Shown here: positions 5,925-9,222 of the stretch, piece after piece
Position numbering within the stretch: the first letter of the stretch is position 1
Layout: each line of letters starts with the position of its first letter
Source of the DNA: Erysipelotrichaceae bacterium
Lineage (GTDB): Bacteria; Bacillota_I; Bacilli_A; Erysipelotrichales; Erysipelotrichaceae
Length of the DNA: 9,222 nucleotides
Assembly (NCBI GenBank): GCA_003510215.1
Contig: DOKQ01000139.1
Coordinates: forward strand, 1-9,222
Reading direction: 5' to 3'
Notes under the pieces: model-generated
The model's input: the letters and a program-made list of their open reading frames with translations, nothing else
Databases searched by the model: none
What the model was told of the DNA's origin: nothing
Program-made: the position numbers and the translations under genes

Positions 5925-6142
5925 ACGAAGAACAAGCAAAGCCTTACCCGGCATGGCGTAGAGAATCAGTGGTTGGTGAAAACTGAGGCAAAAGGGGAAA
6001 AGGATATCACTTGGGAGTCGTATTTCTGAAAACAAAGTAAGAAATACCGTGGACGGCGTTAACGTATCGAGTGTCGAAATATTTTTTTCGAAACGAAGGT
6101 GGTACCACGGTTTAGACGTCCTTTGATTGAGGACGTTTTTTT
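5925..6142 (+). promoter_or_regulatory. Isoleucine T-box riboswitch leader of ileS
   Basis: A tRNA-sensing leader. The Stem I base is ACGA/TCGT (5925-5928, 6018-6021) and CAAG/CTTG (5933-5936, 6010-6013) around an AGAA/GGAG internal loop, a probable K-turn. The AGAGA motif is at 5960-5964. The apical hairpin CAGT/ACTG (5967-5970, 5982-5985) holds GGTG in its loop. The specifier is probably ATC (Ile) at 6006-6008, followed by A. A second hairpin pairs TATTTCT (6021-6027) with AGAAATA (6040-6046). The T-box AAGGTGGTACCACGG (6096-6110) forms the antiterminator: AAGG pairs with CCTT (6120-6123), ACG with CGT (6117-6119), and TGGTACC is the 7-nt bulge. TGGT fits an ACCA tRNA end. Uncharged tRNA-Ile would stabilise the antiterminator and turn ileS on. 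Confidence 0.95.
6116..6142 (+). terminator. T-box-controlled terminator upstream of ileS
   Basis: ACGTCCT (6116-6122) pairs with AGGACGT (6130-6136) around the 7-nt loop TTGATTG and runs into seven T residues. Its 5' arm shares bases 6117-6122 with the 3' arm of the antiterminator, so the two structures exclude each other. It probably also serves as the end of the divIVA message when isoleucyl-tRNA is plentiful. Confidence 0.93.
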
Positions 6143-6160
6143 AATGGAAAGGAAGTAACT

Positions 6161-8893
6161 ATGGAATACAAACACACATTACTCATGCCTAAAACTGATT
6201 TTGAGATGAGAGGCAATCTGAACAAAAAAGAACCAACTTACCAGGCACGATGGGATGAGGCAAACATGTATCAGCGTATGCTTGAAAAACGCGAAGGTGC
6301 ACCGAGCTTTGTGCTGCATGATGGTCCTCCGTATGCCAATGGGCGAATCCACATTGGGCATGCATTAAACAAGATTTTAAAGGACGTGGTCGTCCGCAGT
6401 CATTTTATGGCTGGATTCAAAACCCCCTTTACCCCGGGATGGGACACTCATGGATTACCGATTGAAAATGCGATTCAAAAGCTTGGGGTTAACCGCAAGC
6501 AGTTGAGCATCGCAGAGTTCCGTCGCCAATGTGAGGCTTATGCACTCGAACAGGTGGCAACTCAAATGGAAGATATGAAGAAACTGGGCACTGTGGCGGA
6601 TTATGACCATCCGTATATTACCCTTCAAAAATCCTTTGAAGCCCAGCAGATTCGGGTGTTTGCCAAGATGGCCATGGATGGCATGATCTATAAAGGGTTA
6701 AAGCCAGTGTACTGGTCCTATTCTTCTGAAAGTGCTTTGGCCGAAGCGGAAATCGAATATCATGATAAAAAAGACCCAGCCATCTTTGTAACCTTTGATG
6801 TACTTGATGGCAAAGGTGTTGTGTTTAGTGATGAAAAATTTGTCATCTGGACCACTACCCCATGGACGATTCCAGCCAATCTGGCAATCTCACTCAATCC
6901 TGAGTTTGACTATGCCGTAGTAAACACCGAGAAGGGCAAGCTGATTGTTCTTAAGGAGTTTGTGGAAACGCTGATGACAACGTTTGGACTCACGGAGTAT
7001 TCCATTGACCGTGTCATTTTGGGTGCCGACATGGAGTTTGTCACCACTCAACATCCGCTTTATCAAGACCGTCAGTCACTGGTCATCCTAGGTGATCATG
7101 TAAGTAATGAAGCAGGTACCGGCTGTGTTCACACTGCCCCAGGTCATGGGGTGGATGACTTTATCGTCGGTCAGAAGTATGGATTGGAAGCTTATTGCCC
7201 TGTGGATGAACATGGGAAAATGATGGAAAGTGCCGGAGAGTTTCTGGTGGGCAAACATGTGGATGAGGCGAACAAAGTCGTGACTCAGACCTTGGATGCT
7301 TCAGGTCACTTATTGAAACTTGAGTGGATTACCCATAGCTATCCGCATGACTGGAGAACCAAAAAACCGGTCATCTTCCGTGCCACAACCCAATGGTTTG
7401 CCTCGATTGAAAAAATCCGCAATGCCTTACTTCGTGAAATTGATGAAGTATCCTGGGTTCCGGGATGGGGTAAACTACGTATGCACAATATGATCAAAGA
7501 TCGTGGTGACTGGTGTATTTCCCGTCAGCGCGCCTGGGGTGTACCAATTCCGATTTTCTATGGTGAAGATGGTACGCCAATCATGAATCAGGAAGTCTTC
7601 GATCATGTGGCCACACTCTTTGAGCAACAAGGTTCAAACATCTGGTTTGAAAAAGAAGCCAAAGAACTGCTTCCTGATGGGTTCACTCACCCAACTTCCC
7701 CAAACGGTGAGTTCAAGAAAGAAACGGATATCATGGATGTCTGGTTTGATTCGGGATCTTCCTTTACCAGTGCATTGCACAAAAAAGATGTAGACTTACC
7801 TGTTGACCTTTATCTTGAAGGAAGTGATCAGTATCGCGGTTGGTTTAACAGTTCACTGATTATTGGTACAGCTACCACTGGAAAAGCACCCTACAAACAA
7901 GTTGTCTCTCATGGATTTGTCTTGGATGGCAAAGGGGAGAAGATGAGTAAATCTGGAGGAAATGTGGTTGATCCAAACAAGATTACTACAACTCTGGGTG
8001 CCGATATTTTGCGTTTATGGGCGATGAGCATCGACTATCAGTCAGATGTCCGTATCTCTGATGATATCTTAAAACAGGTGACGGAAAGCTATCGTAAGAT
8101 TCGTAACACATTCCGTTTTATGCTTGGCAATATCCATCCGGAAGACTTGACACAAGCAGATGTGATTGACGTAGGTCAATTGCCGTCTGTCGATCGTTAT
8201 GTGCTCAAACAAGTGGATGATGTGCTTTCTTTGGCTAAAAAATCCTATGATACCTACGACTATCTGACATTTGTGTCCAAAGCCACAACGCTGATGACCA
8301 ATGTGCTGAGTGCGTATTACCTTGATTTTGCCAAGGATATTCTGTATATTGAAAAGGCAAAGAGTGTGCGTCGTAGGCAAGTTCAGTCGGTTTTATACTA
8401 CTCTTTGGAAGGATTGCTAAAAGCTTTTGCACCGATACTGGTTCATACCACCGAGGAAGTCTGGGATTTCTTTAAACCAGGCAGTGAGTCCATCCATCTC
8501 CAACGCTTTATGCCATCCCTTGATGTACCGTTTAGTGATGAGGAAAAAGCCGCCTGGGGTCGCTTGATGGCGATGCGTGAAGATATCTTTAAGGCCCTTG
8601 AGGAAGCCCGTAGCGCTAAGGTGATTGGTAAATCACTGGAAGCCGCAGTGGCACTTTATCTAAATGAGCAGCAGCGTCAGGATGTTTCAAGTTATCTTGG
8701 GGAAGAACGCTTAGCCCAATGGCTGATTGTTTCCAAGGTTACACTGAGTGATCAGCCACTGAAAGCCTATGATGTCTGTGGTGTCGAAATCAGTGTCGCA
8801 CAGGGTGAAGTTTGCCCAAGATGCTGGAATGTGACGTTAAGTAGCGCAGAAGATCATCTATGTGATCGCTGTGCCTCTGTACTGGCAGAATAA
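6161..8893 (+). CDS. ileS: Isoleucyl-tRNA synthetase
   Basis: A complete 910-residue class I isoleucyl-tRNA synthetase, which charges tRNA-Ile in the cytosol and hydrolyses mischarged valine. The N-terminus carries GPPYANGRIHIGHA with the HIGH signature at 64-67. The inserted CP1 editing domain shows WTTTPWTIPANLAI (from 230) and GTGCVHTAPGHGVDDF (319-334), the usual editing-pocket blocks. DWCISRQRAWGVPIP follows in the catalytic core, then EKMSKSGGN with KMSKS at 594-598. The helical anticodon-binding region follows, and the C-terminus has the zinc finger CPRC (885-888) and CDRC (901-904). Length and zinc tail fit the ordinary bacterial IleS type rather than the eukaryote-like form linked to mupirocin resistance. 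AAAGGAAG (6148-6155) precedes the ATG. Expression is controlled by the T-box leader. Confidence 0.98.
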   Translation: MEYKHTLLMPKTDFEMRGNLNKKEPTYQARWDEANMYQRMLEKREGAPSFVLHDGPPYANGRIHIGHALNKILKDVVVRSHFMAGFKTPFTPGWDTHGLPIENAIQKLGVNRKQLSIAEFRRQCEAYALEQVATQMEDMKKLGTVADYDHPYITLQKSFEAQQIRVFAKMAMDGMIYKGLKPVYWSYSSESALAEAEIEYHDKKDPAIFVTFDVLDGKGVVFSDEKFVIWTTTPWTIPANLAISLNPEFDYAVVNTEKGKLIVLKEFVETLMTTFGLTEYSIDRVILGADMEFVTTQHPLYQDRQSLVILGDHVSNEAGTGCVHTAPGHGVDDFIVGQKYGLEAYCPVDEHGKMMESAGEFLVGKHVDEANKVVTQTLDASGHLLKLEWITHSYPHDWRTKKPVIFRATTQWFASIEKIRNALLREIDEVSWVPGWGKLRMHNMIKDRGDWCISRQRAWGVPIPIFYGEDGTPIMNQEVFDHVATLFEQQGSNIWFEKEAKELLPDGFTHPTSPNGEFKKETDIMDVWFDSGSSFTSALHKKDVDLPVDLYLEGSDQYRGWFNSSLIIGTATTGKAPYKQVVSHGFVLDGKGEKMSKSGGNVVDPNKITTTLGADILRLWAMSIDYQSDVRISDDILKQVTESYRKIRNTFRFMLGNIHPEDLTQADVIDVGQLPSVDRYVLKQVDDVLSLAKKSYDTYDYLTFVSKATTLMTNVLSAYYLDFAKDILYIEKAKSVRRRQVQSVLYYSLEGLLKAFAPILVHTTEEVWDFFKPGSESIHLQRFMPSLDVPFSDEEKAAWGRLMAMREDIFKALEEARSAKVIGKSLEAAVALYLNEQQRQDVSSYLGEERLAQWLIVSKVTLSDQPLKAYDVCGVEISVAQGEVCPRCWNVTLSSAEDHLCDRCASVLAE

Positions 8894-8897
8894 ATTG

Positions 8898-8924
8898 AAC
8901 AACCACGAATTTTCGTGGTTGTTT
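8898..8924 (+). terminator. Intrinsic terminator after ileS
   Basis: AACAACCACG (8898-8907) pairs with CGTGGTTGTT (8914-8923) in a perfect 10-bp stem, extendable by one A-T pair to leave a loop of 4 nt. The T tract is interrupted (TTTCTTT). It begins 4 nt after the ileS stop codon. Confidence 0.85.
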
Positions 8925-8941
8925 CTTTGAAGAATTAAATA

Positions 8942-8950
8942 TGTTAGAAT
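8942..8950 (+). promoter_or_regulatory. Extended -10 promoter of the FemAB-like gene
   Basis: TGTTAGAAT is identical to the extended -10 of the divIVA promoter. No good -35 is seen: TTGAAG (8927-8932) is only 12 bp away and TTGTTT (8919-8924) is 20 bp away, inside the ileS terminator. Transcription would start near 8957, giving a leader of about 21 nt. Confidence 0.55.
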
Positions 8951-8964
8951 GATTTGTGTAGAAC

Positions 8965-8969
8965 AGGAG
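8965..8969 (+). promoter_or_regulatory. Ribosome binding site of the FemAB-like gene
   Basis: AGGAG lies 8 nt before the TTG at 8978 but only 2 nt before the in-frame ATG at 8972. Spacing favours the TTG, a start codon also used by divIVA in this window. The alternative would add only two residues. Confidence 0.6.
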
Positions 8970-8977
8970 TGATGATT

Positions 8978-9222
8978 TTGGTTTGTCAGAAGATCAGTTA
9001 TGAGCAGTTGGACGGTTTTGTCCATTCGCATCCCATGGCCAATCACATCAAAACCACCGCCTATGGTCGTGTGGAAAAGAAATGGAATGAGTCCGTGCGT
9101 GCTTTGGGCTTTTTTCAGAGTGAAACTTTGGTGGCCACAGCGATGGTGCTGGTTCATCGCAATCTTTTTGGCACCCACTGGTATATTCCTGGTGGCATCT
9201 GTGTGGATATGCAGGATTTACC
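8978..9222 (+). CDS. FemAB-like aminoacyltransferase, 3' partial
   Basis: The first 81 residues of a gene running off the window. The translation has the N-terminal pattern of the FemA/FemB/FemX family, which use aminoacyl-tRNA to add amino acids to the lipid II stem peptide and so build peptidoglycan cross-bridges. The blocks are YEQLDGFVHSHPMANHIKTTAYGRVE (a helix followed by the HP-x-x-N motif), LGFFQSETLVATAMVLV, a strand describing the compound, and WYIPGGICVD, matching the Y-x-P-r-G-P-v-x-D motif. It has its own probable promoter after the ileS terminator, although an operon beyond the window cannot be excluded. The start is TTG 8978 or ATG 8972. The family call rests only on this N-terminal part, and which cross-bridge residue is added cannot be told. 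Confidence 0.75.
   Translation, partial: MVCQKISYEQLDGFVHSHPMANHIKTTAYGRVEKKWNESVRALGFFQSETLVATAMVLVHRNLFGTHWYIPGGICVDMQDL

Noticed and set aside
6144..6158. Four-codon open frame (ATG GAA AGG AAG TAA) before ileS
   Set aside because: It overlaps the ileS ribosome binding site and has none of its own. It looks like a chance result of the AAAGGAAG sequence.
8069..8380. Minus-strand open frame inside ileS
   Set aside because: It is a shadow of the conserved synthetase sequence with no independent signals.
8858..9178. Minus-strand open frame over the ileS end and FemAB-like start
   Set aside because: It spans the ileS terminator and is antisense to recognisable coding sequence. The translation shows no family features.
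1..9222. Mobile elements, CRISPR arrays, phage or defence genes
   Set aside because: No transposase, integrase, spaced direct repeats, terminal inverted repeats or defence-type domains were seen. The gene content is ordinary chromosomal.

Overview
The window looks like a piece of chromosome from a low-to-moderate GC Gram-positive bacterium (Bacillota). The evidence is an ileS gene controlled by a tRNA-responsive T-box leader, the sepF-divIVA-ileS gene order, a long-form ribosome hibernation factor, strong GGAGG-type ribosome binding sites, TTG start codons, and the start of a FemAB-type gene. The absence of ylmG/ylmH between sepF and divIVA and the FGTGGWR-type phosphohexomutase made me think of Erysipelotrichia-like lineages, but that is a guess. 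All supported genes are on the + strand. I see no insertion sequence, CRISPR array, tRNA or rRNA gene, phage gene or attachment site.

Left part (1-3192): the 3' part of a phosphodiester-glycosidase (NAGPA-like) gene is followed after 13 nt by a complete phosphoglucomutase/phosphomannomutase-family gene. The second gene's Shine-Dalgarno overlaps the first gene's stop codon, so the two are probably coupled. A short hairpin and a good promoter then lead to a lipoprotein with a serine beta-lactamase/PBP-like fold, which ends in a long stem-loop terminator.

Middle (3193-4918): a zinc-dependent phospholipase C family gene has its own extended -10 promoter, with a perfect palindrome over the -35 region. 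The long-form hpf gene follows, preceded by an AT-rich hairpin and closed by a terminator.

Right part (4919-9222): sepF and divIVA (division and polar growth) each have a promoter. The divIVA stop is followed within 3 nt by the first paired bases of an isoleucine-specifier T-box leader that controls ileS, so the T-box terminator probably also ends the divIVA message. ileS ends in a strong terminator. After it comes the start of a FemAB-like gene for peptidoglycan cross-bridge synthesis, which runs off the window.

The window is mostly conserved housekeeping and envelope functions: sugar-phosphate supply, cell-wall and lipid enzymes, division, ribosome storage and an aminoacyl-tRNA synthetase. 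I found no convincing new multi-gene system. The points most worth checking are regulatory (the divIVA/T-box junction, the palindromic operator candidate and the alternative hairpin at the hpf terminator), plus the unusual catalytic motifs of the lipoprotein.
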